Source of the DNA: Pagrus major
Lineage: Eukaryota > Chordata > Actinopteri > Spariformes > Sparidae
Assembly: GCF_040436345.1 (NCBI RefSeq)
Contig: NC_133216.1
Span: forward strand, 14,526,110-14,590,109
Direction of reading: 5' to 3'
Length of the DNA stretch: 64,000 bases
Part shown: one piece after another, positions 36,767 to 53,155 of the stretch
Layout: every line of letters begins with the position of its first letter
Position numbering within the stretch: the first letter of the stretch is position 1
The notes under the pieces: model-generated
The model's input: only the letters and a program-made list of their open reading frames with translations
What the model was told of the DNA's origin: nothing
Databases searched by the model: none
Translations under genes and position numbers: made by a program

Positions 36767-37105
36767 TAGAGGCTGAACGTGATGGTCTGAGTGATGAACA
36801 AACTAGTTTACTGTAATATGAAACTCGTGGGCCACAATATTTTTCCTTCCTCCGTTTACATGGATGAACCGTGTGGGCCCTTAGATGTGAAACAAGCCAT
36901 CAGCGTGTTGAGGGAGAGTAAATGGTTGATGTCATAAAGCTCAGTGATATAATAGTATCATATCTCTAATGTAGTGCATTGTTTTGAACTTAATTTTCAC
37001 AGTTTTTTAGCAGTGTAGTATCATCTCAGATCTAAATATACTGGATAATTATTTTAACCTTGAGACGTTATCACAGTGCTACTTTGAAAGTATGTTTTTT
37101 CTAAT

Positions 37106-38013
37106 ATTTAAGGCAATAGTTTGACATTTTGTGGAGTACTTTAAATCGCTTCATGGCGGAGAGTTAGATGAGAGGTCTGACACCGCTCTCATGTCAAGTG
37201 ATGCTGCATTCACGTGCTCCTCGGAAGTTGTTCTCACGACTTCGGCGTATTCATGTTGCGTCAAGTAGGAATGTGAGAGCGACGTGGACGATGTTTTGCG
37301 TTCAAAGCACACATTGACAGCTGTTTCACAAATATGCTCGATACCTTCAACCCACTGGGTTAGGGTTCCGCCATGTTTCAACGTCAACTCGTGTACCAAC
37401 ATTTTCTCCGACTTTTCGTGTTGATGGAAGTACGTTTTCCGATTATTCCGACACCACATGAACGCACTATTAGCCAACCTACCGCCAGAAATCCGTAAGT
37501 AGCTTAGCTAGCATGAAGACTGAAAACAGGGGAAAAGTTATGCTAAATCAACCCACCACCTCCTCTAAAGCTCACCAATCAACACTTTATATCTTATTCG
37601 TCTAATTTAAAACAAAACAAGAGGCGTAAAAAGGACAATTCGCCATTTTCCGGACTATGTTTAAAGTAACGGATCTGTGAGCCTGCTAAGGAAAATGGTT
37701 GCCTGGCAACAGGTCCCGACTCGATAAGCAAATGAAGCTAGCGGCTGTAAACAGTTTGTTTTTTTATCTTTACTTTATCACAGACTTGTTTTTGGTAGCC
37801 AGTAACAAATATTGTGCCGTCGTGGTTATGACAAGAAACAATATATAACGTGTGAATTAGGGAGCTTTGGAGGTGTTGGTTTGACAGAGCCAATCCAGCT
37901 CCCGTTTCCGGTCTTTATGCTAAGCTAACCGTGTGTGGTGTCCGCCTTCTCTTCCAGCTCTGCCCTTGAAATTGAGCTATCGTATTTCCCAAAATGTCAA
38001 CCTATTCTTCTTT
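37106..38013 (+). repeat. foldback element, family C, with nested insertion
   Basis: The left end 'aggcaatagtttgacatttt' and right end 'tttcccaaaatgtcaaccta' are inverted relatives of the family C ends at 35170. Inside are 'gagagttagatgagaggtct', 'ccagctcccgtttccggtct' and 'ttatgctaagctaacc'. Between about 37200 and 37470 an unrelated segment with its own imperfect inverted ends interrupts it. Confidence 0.65.
37200..37470 (+). repeat. nested inverted-end insertion
   Basis: Begins 'tgctgcattcacgtgctcct' and ends with 'cgacaccacatgaacgcact', partly inverted copies of one another, and interrupts the family C element cleanly. The minus-strand frame of 108 codons here is repeat sequence. Confidence 0.45.
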
Positions 38014-39617
38014 TGCGTACTAATCAAACTGAAGCTGTCACCAGTAATGTGTGCTTATAGAGAAACTGTACATGAAACTCACTCAACAACACTGAAGCTC
38101 CTTCATATCAGAAACAGTCCGCGTGTGTGTGAGAGGATTTGTCCTCGTGTTCTGTGGTGACCCAAGTGAACACAAGAGACACTATTTATACTGCTAGCTT
38201 GCTTAATGATATTGTCTACTATATCTATTTTTCATACAGAAATAATGTGTCTGTGTGTGTTTTTTGGACGCTGGTACTGAACAGACAGAGCATCCCCGCA
38301 GAGGATGAATCTTATCTCCATGTGTCAGTAGATATTGCTGATAAAATTGTACTAAATCATCATCTCCGGCTCTGCCCTGTAGACACAACTTCTTCTTATT
38401 CTTCCCTGGTCTGACTGGAACTGTTGAATTTTCAATCCCAACTCACTCAGGTTCCTCAAGATGCTGTTAAGACACTAATCCGCCAATTAGGGGTGGGCGA
38501 TGTGATGCACTGTAGCCTGAGACAATACAAACACGTCGACCATCAGAGTTTTCCATACTGTTTTAACCATTGTAACTATCCCTTTAATATTTCTGGTTTT
38601 ATTAAGCAAAGTTGCAAATCAGTTAGAAGGTCTGTTTTATGGCAATACTGGATTTGTGTGATTTATTAGCTTGATTTATAAGTATTTAATTGGCTGGATT
38701 AAACTTGACAGAGAGATATGAACAGTTTCTCATACATTTTCCGCAGAGTCGATCAGTATCGCCCACTCCTCCTATTAGATATACCTTTCTTTCACTGACT
38801 CAAGAGGGAACAAGTGTTGTATTGACCGAGCGGGACAGAAAGCTGCCATTTCCTCCTGCTCGTCTTCAGCCCGGAGAAATAAGAAAGGCTGCATCTGTTA
38901 TTCTCCTGCAGCCAGTTATACAGTTTCACCTTTGGCTGTTGTCATCCCATTATCTTTGATACCTTTATATCTAAGCTTATTCGGACCTTTGTGTTTGGGT
39001 TCAGACTACTTTTACCAGTCTGTTAATGGGGTTCATATTCTCTTCCTTTTCATGTTCGGACTTTTTCCCAGTTCAGGTTTCACGTGACACTCCAGTTATT
39101 CCTCCTTAAGTAAATCCTTCATGCAGCTTCGCAGGTGTAGCTGTGATTTTTGTATCTCATTGGTTTGCTTATGTTAAAGGGGCAAGGTTTATTTCTTTTT
39201 TATAGTTTTGTTTGTTATGTATAATTGTAAGCTATTTAAAGCATACACAATGATCCCTGTTGAACAAATCAATAATGCATTATGGTTAATGGTAATATTG
39301 TAAAACTAGGTTTGTTTTTTAGATGTTAAATATTTTGATAATTTATTTTTTAACACATTCCCACTGTTGCAGACAATAGTGAAGATGAGAGGGTACTGTG
39401 TTTTTATTTGTGTATGCTGTTTTACTTTTGATCTGTGTACAAAACTGATTCCTCATTGTTTTTTATTTTCTGGCATCGTCTTTTCCTCTGTTTGCATCGG
39501 TGCTTTCTGCATGTGACAGAGGTACGTGATGCACAGACAGACATTGTTTTCTTTGGGTTGTAATAACTTGTACATTTAAAAGTGTAAATTATGTTTTCAT
39601 TATTTTATAAAAAATAT

Positions 39618-39623
39618 ATTAAA
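39618..39623 (+). terminator. candidate sipa1l3 poly(A) signal (ATTAAA)
   Basis: ATTAAA in an AT-rich stretch followed by T/GT-rich sequence from 39640 on ('tctcgttttaattgtttgtg'). Placement of the 3' end here is inferred from position; earlier weak signals exist. Confidence 0.35.
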
Positions 39624-40515
39624 AATAACTATCAGAACATTGTCTCGTTTTAATTGTTTGTGAAATGTAAGATGCCTTTTTTGTTTGTTTTCCCATCATC
39701 CTGCTTATGTTGCTGCTCAATCAAGAAAGTGATTTGCATTTTTTATGTAGTGCATCTGAAAATGCCGATAAAAAGCCCAAAGTGACATATTTTTAGATTG
39801 CTTGTTTTCTTTGATGAGAAGTTCAAAACCCCAAATGCACAAAAGAAGCAGGAAATCCTCATATTTAAAAGGTTGAACTCAGACTATGGTGTTGTTGCAC
39901 CATAAATGTCTGACATGATGAATCAGTTGATCAATATTATAATAACTGAACCCACACCAACAGTTGGTTTACCAAATTGTCACAATTGGCAACTATTTTA
40001 TCAACATCTGTCAGACAATCATTCTCAACTTTTGCAAAAGGTCTTTTTTTTTGTCTTACATAACAGTTCATTTAATATTTTGAGTTGTGGTCTGTTGGTT
40101 GAACAAAAGGAAATAAGGGGAGAGTACACGTGTCCCCTTCTATCAAAAAACTGAACAAATAATGATGTCATGTTACAAGCAGGTTTCTGTTGCAGGTGGA
40201 TGGTAATGATGGCATCTTATCTCCTCTCAGCAAAATAAAAATCATCCTATCAGTTGTGCTGAATGACTGGATGTTTTGGTGCAACTATGAATCTATTTTT
40301 ATGTGCTGTAATTTATGCATTTCAAAACTCATTGTAAACCAGCCCAAATGCCGTCCACCCACTGAAGCCCATTTAACTCCGCACAATGCAATCAACAACT
40401 GCCCAATCTGGCAACACTGTCTACACTTGCTTTTGTCTCCTAGCAGCTCTAAATCAAGTTGGTTAACTCTCCACGGATCACACAAAGTCAATCACACAAC
40501 TTGCATGTAAAACCT

Positions 40516-40521
40516 TTTATT
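40516..40521 (-). terminator. rrm1: rrm1 poly(A) signal (AATAAA, minus strand)
   Basis: TTTATT on the plus strand reads AATAAA on the minus, about 275 bases after the rrm1 stop. A second AATAAA lies at 40577-40582, nearer the stop; either may be used. Confidence 0.55.
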
Positions 40522-40793
40522 TTCTATTACAAAGCTTTTTCATTTCAAACATAAAATACAATTCGTAGTAAGTACTTTTATTAACATACAGTAAGTGCGC
40601 TGACAGAACGCTTGTTTTTCATAAAATTAATTCTATACATTCTGACAAGCTCCCGACAGTACTCCCAAGTAAGATAAACGAGTTTGTGAACTGTTACAGA
40701 CGCACTGCAATACCATCAGGCACGTCACCCAAAGCTTCAACATCAAGCCTTCCTCGGGCAGCAGAGTAGTTACGGAGTGGATGGAGGACATGT

Positions 40794-40985
40794 TTAAGAT
40801 CCACACATGAGGCAGTCGTCTCGGTTCTCCAGAGAACACACCATGGCGGCCATGTTGCGCTCTTTGATCTCCCCCTCTGAGGCTACAGGCTCCTGCGCAT
40901 CCTTCAGCTTCTCTTTGTTCAGGGTGAACTGGATGGGGTTAGCAGCAGGCTTCGTCCTCAGGTAGTACATTCCTGTCTTCAGACC
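40794..40985 (-). CDS. rrm1: rrm1 coding exon 4 (residues 731-793)
   Basis: Acceptor CCCCACAG; encodes [10 protein letters not shown] with the two radical-path tyrosines and ends DDCLMCGS with the C-terminal cysteine pair. Stop TAA. Confidence 0.95.
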   Translation of the reverse strand, partial: GLKTGMYYLRTKPAANPIQFTLNKEKLKDAQEPVASEGEIKERNMAAMVCSLENRDDCLMCGS

Positions 40986-43900
40986 CTGTGGGGAGAGAGA
41001 GAAGTGAATTCCAGCTTCTTAAATGTGAATAGTTTCTTGTTTTGTTGCTCCTCCGCAACAATAAACTACAATTCTGGGTTTTGGACAAAACAGGACACAG
41101 AGGACGTTATCTTGGGTTTCAGGAACACTGTTTGGCATTTTTCACCATTTTATAGATCAAACAACTAATCAATTAATTGCGAGTATATTCAACATTGAAA
41201 ATAACCCTTAGTTGCAGCTCTACTTACTTGTTTCCAGCCAAAGAAGTGCATGCTGGTCAGTTTGCCGTAGTTCGGCTCTGCGATGTGGATGTTCAGGGAC
41301 TGGCTCTGGTCGATGAAGGCACCGCGATCAGCGGCCATCTTGAGTACAGTCTTCTGGGAGATTTCCCACACTGTTTTATACAGCTGCTTCAGATCATCTG
41401 GAATTCCTTCAATGTTCTGTTGAAACAAACAATAAAAAAAGTTTAGAAAATGTCTCAATGCTACAAAAACAGGAAATCTTAAGGACTATTTACTGGAAAA
41501 GTCAGAAGTTCCAGGTCTTAAAATATAATGTTTTTCTGCCTTTGTCCATCTTTTATGATAGTAGGGTTAATATTTTAGTGTTTTGGTCGGACAAAACAAG
41601 CAATTTCAGCCCATCACTTCGGCATTCAAGCATCAAAATATTATTTTTCTTTCAATCAACTTATTGTTGCAGCTCTAATCAAGGGACGTAGAGTTATAAT
41701 CTGTTGACTTTGGTGTGTCTGAAGCAGACATGAGCAGAATACTTTTTAAATCCAGCCTTACAGGAATTAGCATCCTAACAATACATTAAGTTTATACTAT
41801 TAAGTAAATACATTAGTTTAATTCCTATGATATACGACCTGGACGGATTACCTGAATGGATCCATTGTGAGCTATCAGCTGGTTCTTCATCTCCTCGCTC
41901 CACAGCCCCTTCTCCGTCAGGTCTTTGAGCAGATGAGGATTCACGATCTGGAACTCTCCAGAGAGGACCCTGCGGGTGTAGATGTTGCTGGTGTAGGCTT
42001 CAATAGACTCGTTGTTGCCCAGGATCTGGGCGGTGGAGGCTGTGGGCATCGGGGCCAGCAGCAGGCTGTTCCTCACGCCGTGCTTAGCGATCTTCTCCTT
42101 CAGCAGCTTCCAGTCCAACAGGTCGGTGGGTGTCTTCTCCCACATGTCGTACTGCAGGATGCCCTTGCTGACCGGTGAGCCTTCGTACGTCTCGTAGGGG
42201 CCGAGCTCGGCAGCCAGCTCACAGCTCGCCTCCAGGGCGGCGTAGTAGATGGTCTCGAAGATCTGAATGTTGAGCAGCTGAGCCTCAGGGCTTTCAAATG
42301 GGTAACGCATAAGAATGAAGGCATCTGCCAAACCCTGGACACCGATTCCTATCGGCCTGTGGCGCTTGTTGGACTTCTCCGCTTCAGGCACGGGATAGTA
42401 GTTGATCTCGATGATCTTGTTCAAGTTTTTGACGATAACTTTGGTCACAGATGCTAGTTTTTTAAAGTCAAAAGTCCGCTCCGGGGTGACATACATGTTG
42501 AGCGCAATGGAGGCCAGATTACAGACCGCTACCTCGTCATCACTGGTGTATTCAACGATCTCTGTGCAGAGGTTGCTGCTTTTGATGGTGCCCAGGTTCT
42601 GCTGGTTGCTCTTTCTGTTGCAGGCATCTTTGTACAGCATGTATGGTGTACCCGTTTCAGTCTGGGACTCAATAATGGCGTGCCACACCTGCTGAGCCTT
42701 CACCTTACGCTTGACCCTCCCCTCCTTCTCGTATGACGTGTAGAGCTTTTCAAACTCCTCCCCCCAGCACTCGTCCAGCCCGGGGCACTCGTTGGGACAC
42801 ATCAGGGACCAGTCTTGGTTGCTCTCCACTCTCTTCATGAACAGGTCAGGGATCCACATGGCGTAGAAAAGGTCTCTGGCTCTCTGCTCCTCCTTTCCTG
42901 TGTTCTTCTTCAGCTCCAGGAAGTCGAACACATCAAAGTGCCAGGGCTCCAGGTACATGGCAAAAGCTCCAGGTCTCTTGTTGCCACCCTGGTCGACATA
43001 ACGTGCTGTGTTGTTGTAAACTCTCAGCATGGGGACCAGTCCGTTGGAGTTGCCGTTGGTGCCAGCGATGTAGCTCCCCGTTGATCTGATGCAGCTGACC
43101 GCCACGCCGATTCCTCCAGCTGACTTGGAGATGAGGGCACATTGCTTCAGCGTGTCATAAATGCCTTCGATGCTGTCGTCTTTCATGGCGAGCAGGAAGC
43201 AGCTGGACAGCTGTGGCCTGTTGGTACCAGCGTTGAAGAGCGTAGGGGAGGCGTGGGTGAACCACTTCTCCGACAGCAGGTTGTAGGTCTCGATCGCTGC
43301 TTCGATATCTCTTTTGTGAATTCCAACAGAGACTCTCATGAGCATGTGCTGCGGTCGCTCGGCCACTTTGCCGTCGATCTTCAGCAGGTAGGATCTCTCC
43401 AGAGTCTTGAATCCGAAGAAGTTGTAGGAGAAGTCACGGTCGAAAATGATGGCAGAGTTGAGGCGGTCTTTGTTCTCAAGAACGATGTCGAGTGTCTCCT
43501 TGGAGATCATTGGAGAGTGGCGCTTATTCAAGGGGTTGATGTAGTTGTACAGGTCCTCCATCACCTCACTGAACACCTTCTTCGTCTCTTTGTGCAGGTT
43601 TGAGACGGCGATCCGCGCAGCAAGGATGGCATAGTCGGGGTGTTTAGTTGTGAGAGTGGCAGTGATCTCTGCAGCCAGCGTGTCGAGCTCCACGGTGGTG
43701 ACGCCGCTGTACAAACCCTGAATGACCTTCATCGTGATCTGGGCCGGATCCACAAAGTCAGAGTTTAGTCCGTAGCACAGCTTCTGGATGCGAGAGGTGA
43801 TTTTATCGAACATGACGCGCTCTTGGCGTCCATCTGAAAAATAAAACAAAAACACTTCTCATTTAACCTGATCTAAAATTTGACAGTTGGCATAATTATG

Positions 43901-45377
43901 CAATCAATAAACAGTAAAAGGTGAAACTGTTAGTCACATCAAATCCAGTCAGGTCCAAGTCTGGACTGTTCTGTAAACGACTCTTGTCAAACATTTTAAA
44001 TAATCAACACATTTAAAGCTGAAAAATATCAGTATTTATAAACTGTTCATCCAAATATTAACACCGTAACTCCTCCTGCTATTAATCAATGGTGGAGGAC
44101 GTCTTCTGACATCTTCTGAGTAAAAGTAGAAACACCAGTGTACAAAGTACGAGAGTGTATACATCAAAATATACTTAAAGTACCAAAAGTACTGCAGAAT
44201 GGTCTATTTCAGAATCAGCTTTATTGGCCAAGTATGTGTAAATAAATGAGGAATTTGACTCCAGTTAGGTTTTCTCTCAATGTACAGGGGATAGTTTTTA
44301 AACATCTTAAAAAAAAATAAAAATAAAAAAAGTGCAGAGTTTAACAGTCACACTCGTACTACTTGGTTATAATTGAGACATTAAAGTTTGCATCACTTTA
44401 ATGTTACAGCTGGTGAAGGCAGAGCTGATTTAAATTGCTTTATACACTGCTGGGTAAATCAACCTATATCATGATTTATTAGTTGATTAGTATTTTGAGC
44501 AAGTAATCTAACATTGGAAAGTAACTCATAACTGAAGCTAAATCTAATAGTTATAAAAATGTGGTGGCGTCAAATGTAGCATAAAATGGAAATACTCAAG
44601 TACAGTACAAGTATCTCAAATTTGTACTCAAGTACAGCACATGAGTAAATGTACTTGGTTACATTATAACTTATTGTGATCTTCAATTACTTGTCTAGTT
44701 GTTTCTGTTAAATCCTTGAAGCTAGAAAAGCTTTTCAGAAAATGAAAAAAAAAAAAAAAAAAAAACTCATTGTCAGGGCTCAAATCTATTAATCCAAACT
44801 TTTTCCTGGCCTACAACAAGAGACAGGTCCACTAGCACTTCTTCTGAGCAGATCCGCCATGAGCTCCAGGCAGGCATATGAAGTATTACTTTGCCTTTTG
44901 GCGCCAACTATGACAAAGACTTATTGCTAAATCCATAAACCCCACCTTCAATAAGCCTTCAACAGAGGGGTTCAGGATTTTATCACTCAATGTTCGTTTG
45001 TACGGCCAACAGGTCACCAATATATATCCTCTAAAAACGATATGCTTGTTATCATGAAGCTAATTATCTCAGTAAAAACACCGACAGCCTGTTTTGTAAC
45101 TTTGGTGAACTAGCTTAAACTAAAATGATGCTAATTACTAACTATCGTTAGCAAACTGCTGCACACGCTTCTTCACAGACTAAAGCATGGCGGACAAGTT
45201 TCGTTAGTGTGCTCTCATGAGTCAGGCTGAGACATTAACATTAGTTGAGTCCCTGTCAGTTCATAACTTAACTAGTAGAACAACATTATTGACAGTGATA
45301 GCACTTAAGCTAGCCGAGGCCCTTCACACTGCCCCATGGCAACAGAGAGATCACTCACCTCGCTTTACCACATGCAT
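40794..45377 (-). CDS. rrm1: rrm1: ribonucleoside-diphosphate reductase large subunit, complete, four coding exons
   Basis: Class I ribonucleotide reductase catalytic subunit; it reduces ribonucleoside diphosphates to deoxyribonucleotides in the cytosol together with the Rrm2 radical subunit. Coding exons in transcript order: 45377-45359, 43833-41852, 41416-41228, 40985-40794. All phases agree and give 793 residues, one more than human. The N-terminal ATP cone is at about 1-92. Active-site C218 (SSCF), N427/C429/E431 (NLCTE) and C444 (AVCNLAS), the radical-transfer pair Y737-Y738 (TGMYYLR) and the C-terminal shuttle cysteines C788/C791 (CLMCGS) are all present. Nothing suggests decay. Unusual: exon 2 alone covers residues 7-667, which are split by many introns in mammals (about 19 exons by memory). 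The gene is convergent with sipa1l3 and divergent from qpctl. Confidence 0.96.
41008..41221 (+). repeat. MITE-like element, family A, copy in rrm1 intron 3
   Basis: Carries 'ttcttaaatgtgaat', 'ttttggacaaaacaggacac', 'tatcttgggtttcaggaaca' and 'caaacaactaatcaattaat', ending 'agttgcagctct'. It almost fills the intron between rrm1 exons 3 and 4. Confidence 0.7.
41228..41416 (-). CDS. rrm1: rrm1 coding exon 3 (residues 668-730)
   Basis: Acceptor GTTTCAACAG, donor CAA|GTAAGT. Encodes [20 protein letters not shown] and the invariant [20 protein letters not shown]. Confidence 0.95.
41417..41851 (-). other. rrm1 intron 2
   Basis: 435 bases; AT-rich with family A-like words ('ggtcggacaaaacaag', 'ttgttgcagctct'), so probably also an old repeat copy. 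No coding signal. Confidence 0.5.
41852..43833 (-). CDS. rrm1: rrm1 coding exon 2 (residues 7-667), fused giant exon
   Basis: Acceptor TTATTTTTCAG, donor CAG|GTAATC. It is 1982 bases with no interruption and encodes the rest of the ATP cone and nearly the whole catalytic barrel, including C218, C429, E431 and C444. The frame continues a few codons into the next intron before a stop. Confidence 0.95.
43834..45358 (-). other. rrm1 intron 1 with nested repeats
   Basis: 1.5 kb. A family H ('aagtact') repeat at about 44125-44670 is split by another repeat at 44206-44290 ('gaatcagctttattggccaa', 'gtatgtgtaaa', 'gaatttgactcc'). An A-run sits at 44744-44764. No coding signal. Confidence 0.6.
44125..44670 (-). 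repeat. 'aagtact' family repeat with an internal insertion
   Basis: The left part has 'gagtaaaagtagaaacacca' and 'aaagtaccaaaagtactgca'; the right part 'ggaaatactcaagtacagta' and 'gtactcaagtacagcacatg'. A different repeat sits between them, indicating nesting. Confidence 0.55.
45359..45377 (-). CDS. rrm1: rrm1 coding exon 1 (MHVVKR, residues 1-7)
   Basis: Nineteen coding bases: ATG and five further codons plus one base, then donor CGAG|GTGAGT. MHVVKRD matches the vertebrate RRM1 N-terminus and joins exon 2 in phase. Too short to show as an open frame by itself. Confidence 0.9.
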
Positions 45378-45499
45378 GTTGGCGGAGTGTGATGATACTC
45401 GTCTCCCGAGAAAACAGCAGCTGTCCAGCTACAACTTTAACTTCTCCTCGGTGTCAAAAATGTGCCACTAGTCACCAGCTCGCTCCAGGCTCGGCAGAG

Positions 45500-45697
45500 A
45501 AAGCGCGAATGACTCAAATAAGTCCCGCTAACGCTGTATTTGTACGGAAGGCGTAAGCGCTGCGGGAGCTGATGGACAGGTGTTTCGACCAATCAGCAGC
45601 AAGAGAACGCGGGGCTTCGCGTCTGAGGACCAATCACAAGCGTTTAGAATGACAGCTTCCGCTTCCGTTCATTTTCCCGGACGAAAATCTGGCGGGA
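45500..45697 (-). promoter_or_regulatory. rrm1: rrm1 promoter: E2F-like sites and two CCAAT boxes
   Basis: Within 350 bases upstream of the rrm1 start: 'aagcgcgaat' (45501) and 'tctggcggga' (45688), both E2F-like, and two CCAAT words at 45589-45593 and 45630-45634, 41 bases apart. RRM1 is known as a cell-cycle, E2F-type gene, so this fits. Binding is not shown by the sequence. Confidence 0.5.
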
Positions 45698-46374
45698 CTG
45701 AGAAGTGGGTCATGTAACATGTATTGTTTTGTTCAGGCCTGATGCAAAATGGCTAATTATCCTTCACACAAGACACAGGAATGTATTTAATGTATGTTTT
45801 TACTCGGTTTGCTGGATTACATCCTCATGTCTTACAAAGACACTCCCACAGCAGGCAAAATAAAGATAAAATATAGATAAAATATGTCTGCAAACTTACT
45901 AAACCAAAGAGTAATGACAGAATGATGCAATCATTTGAATGCCTGTGCAATGGGAAACAAGTTTAAAATATAGTTTACTACTTCACTTGCTGCAGATCTG
46001 CACATGTTAATCATATATGTTGAATAAAGGTTACCCCTAGTGTAATAAAACTATTAGAAATTTAGAAACGTCTCACATCATATAAAGCTAGTTTCCCAAC
46101 TTGACAGATAACTAACAAGAACTGAGGGAAGATTAGGTGAAGTGAATGAAAGGCCTGTACTGAATTAGTTTGGCACTAAATGTAAAAATAGACACAGTAT
46201 ATGTCACATATCACCTTTAACATCCAAAGACATATCCCATAAACAAACAGGTATTTTTAGGAAAAAATGTAGTGTGGTGTGGAAAAATAGATATTAGATA
46301 AATGATTCAATGTGAGCAAAGACCAAAAAAGTCTGAAAATGTCTACATTTTTTCACTACATTTTAATTATTTGA

Positions 46375-46690
46375 CTAACAATACTACTTATTGATGTATG
46401 GGTCATATTACTGACCCCTTTTATCTTATAACTGCAATATGTAGCTGAAGTAAATGTAGCAATAACACTGAGCAGAAATATTCCGTTACAAGGTAAAGTA
46501 ATGCATTCAAAAGTTACTTGATTAAAAATAGTTTACTCCACATAAAAAGCCAAATTAAAAAGATGGGTAAAAAATTGAAAAATAAATAAAAATGGAAAAA
46601 CTCAAGTAATGTACAAGTACCTCAAAATTGTACTCAACTGCAGTACTTGAGTGAGTAAATGTACCTAATAGTCACTTCCAAACAGTGCTA
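46375..46690 (-). repeat. 'aagtact' family repeat
   Basis: Has 'gcagaaatattccgttacaa', 'ggaaaaactcaagtaatgta', 'caagtacctcaaaattgtac' and 'tacttgagtgagtaaatgta', ending at a 'gtcacttcca' end. Same family as 44125 and 48483. Confidence 0.6.
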
Positions 46691-47038
46691 ATAATCAATA
46701 TTATGTACTGCAGTTCCTCCATCTGTCCGCTGGGTGGCGGTAGCGCGCTACAACGCTGTTTGCCGACCTCCATAAAAAACCTAAACGAAGCCACGCCATT
46801 GAGCCATAAATCATCAATGTGTCCTGCTACGAGAGGCGCTAAATATGTTCATCTTTAGGGGGACTGCTGCTCCAAAAGAGTTGTGACAAGTTTCTACAGG
46901 CGCACTTTGTTTTGATTTGTGTCTTTAGTCGCTGTGAGTGGATGAAATGAGTTTAGCAGCAGTGAAGAGTTAACGTGTGTCTGTGTACATCACAGCGTAT
47001 CCTGGATCAACTTGACCAAAACAACCCTACAGACAACC

Positions 47039-47277
47039 ATGACTCCCAAGAACTGGTCTGCTAGAGTCGCATCGGAGATCGCCACCGCAAAAGAGAGATT
47101 ATTACGCACGAGGGGAGGCTCATTATGTTGAAGCGGGATTACAGACCGACGGACTGTGTGTGTTTTCATCCAGTCTGCTGCTTCAGCTCGGAGCCAGCGT
47201 CCCTCCTCGACTTCCTGTGCGGACCTCCCTCCTACATGCCCCACAAGTCAGTTTGGACACGTAGCTGTAAAGACTGA
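47039..47277 (+). promoter_or_regulatory. two overlapping uORFs upstream of qpctl
   Basis: uORF 1 (47039-47131, 30 codons plus stop) overlaps uORF 2 (47125-47277, 50 codons plus stop) through ATGTTGA. uORF 2 ends 36 bases before the qpctl start at 47314. They matter only if transcription starts upstream of 47039, which is not proven. Confidence 0.4.
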
Positions 47278-47313
47278 CTGATCCACCTCGCAGAGAGACG
47301 GTATCTCCGAGTC

Positions 47314-52434
<5,121 letters not shown>

Positions 52435-53155
52435 GCACCAGACACGGACACATGATTGTGGTGACTAAACTGGAAGCACTAGTGCCGTTTGTCACACTGA
52501 TGACAAATAATTGCCTAAATGGCATTGCTGAAATGCTCATGGTGAAACAAACTAAATCAGTGTACCAGCTAAAACTTTACCAAAGACTCAGCCTTGTTGG
52601 ACTGACTAGTCTTCTTGGATTCACGTGAAGAATAAGTTGGAGACACCTGTCCAAATGTCAGGGCATGTGATGCGGACAGGGGGACTTGATTAAACAATAA
52701 TAACTCTGGGATCGTGGTACTGGAGGAAAAGTTGGGGAGATGTCTGTGAATTAGAGTTGTTCTGCTTCTTTCCTGTGAAAAAAAAAAAAAAAAGAAGCGC
52801 AGCAATAGCATTTATTTACTCCGTTACTATGATCGAGATGCACTAATGTCTTCTTGAAGACAGACTCTGTAGCCAACTCCCTGAGCTGCTGTGAACACTG
52901 TTCAAACAGTGACAACGGTGAACGACAGCCAGGTCATATTTGTGAATATTTCTATTGAGTTTACCTTCACTTGAGTGACGATCCTCTTGGCCTTACACCC
53001 TGCTGTTATTAATGCTACCTACGTATATTATATGGCTCAACTGCACATTTTGTGTCAGTGCAATGATGTTATTCGAGTGAAAATCTACTAAATGTTATTT
53101 TACACCATGTAAAAGGTGTAGTGAGACATCTGCAATAAAGTTGAAATGGTTTTAT
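52435..53155 (+). other. qpctl: qpctl 3' untranslated region
   Basis: About 0.7 kb after the stop, with an A-run at 52779-52794 and no frame of substance, ending near the AATAAA at 53134-53139. Confidence 0.6.
53134..53139 (+). terminator. qpctl: qpctl poly(A) signal (AATAAA)
   Basis: AATAAA about 700 bases after the stop, followed by a GT/T-rich stretch ('tggttttatttgtttcgcat'). Confidence 0.65.

Larger units (their letters stand above)
36040..39640 (+). other. sipa1l3: sipa1l3 3' untranslated region (probable)
   Basis: About 3.6 kb after the stop with no frame of substance. It contains the GAA tract, a (GT)n run near 36741-36766 and a large foldback repeat (37106-38013). The likely end is near the ATTAAA at 39618-39623. 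The real 3' end could be earlier; transcript data would decide. Confidence 0.45.
45378..47313. other. divergent intergenic region between rrm1 and qpctl
   Basis: 1.9 kb with promoter-like sequence at both ends and an AT-rich middle. The rrm1 side (45480-45700) is GC-rich with CCAAT and E2F-like words. The middle is AT-rich and holds a family H repeat at 46375-46690. The qpctl side (46730-47313) is the probable promoter and leader. Confidence 0.6.

Noticed and set aside
43142-43603. A 153-codon plus-strand frame opposite rrm1 exon 2
   Set aside because: It is the reverse complement of a strongly conserved rrm1 segment and has no independent signal.
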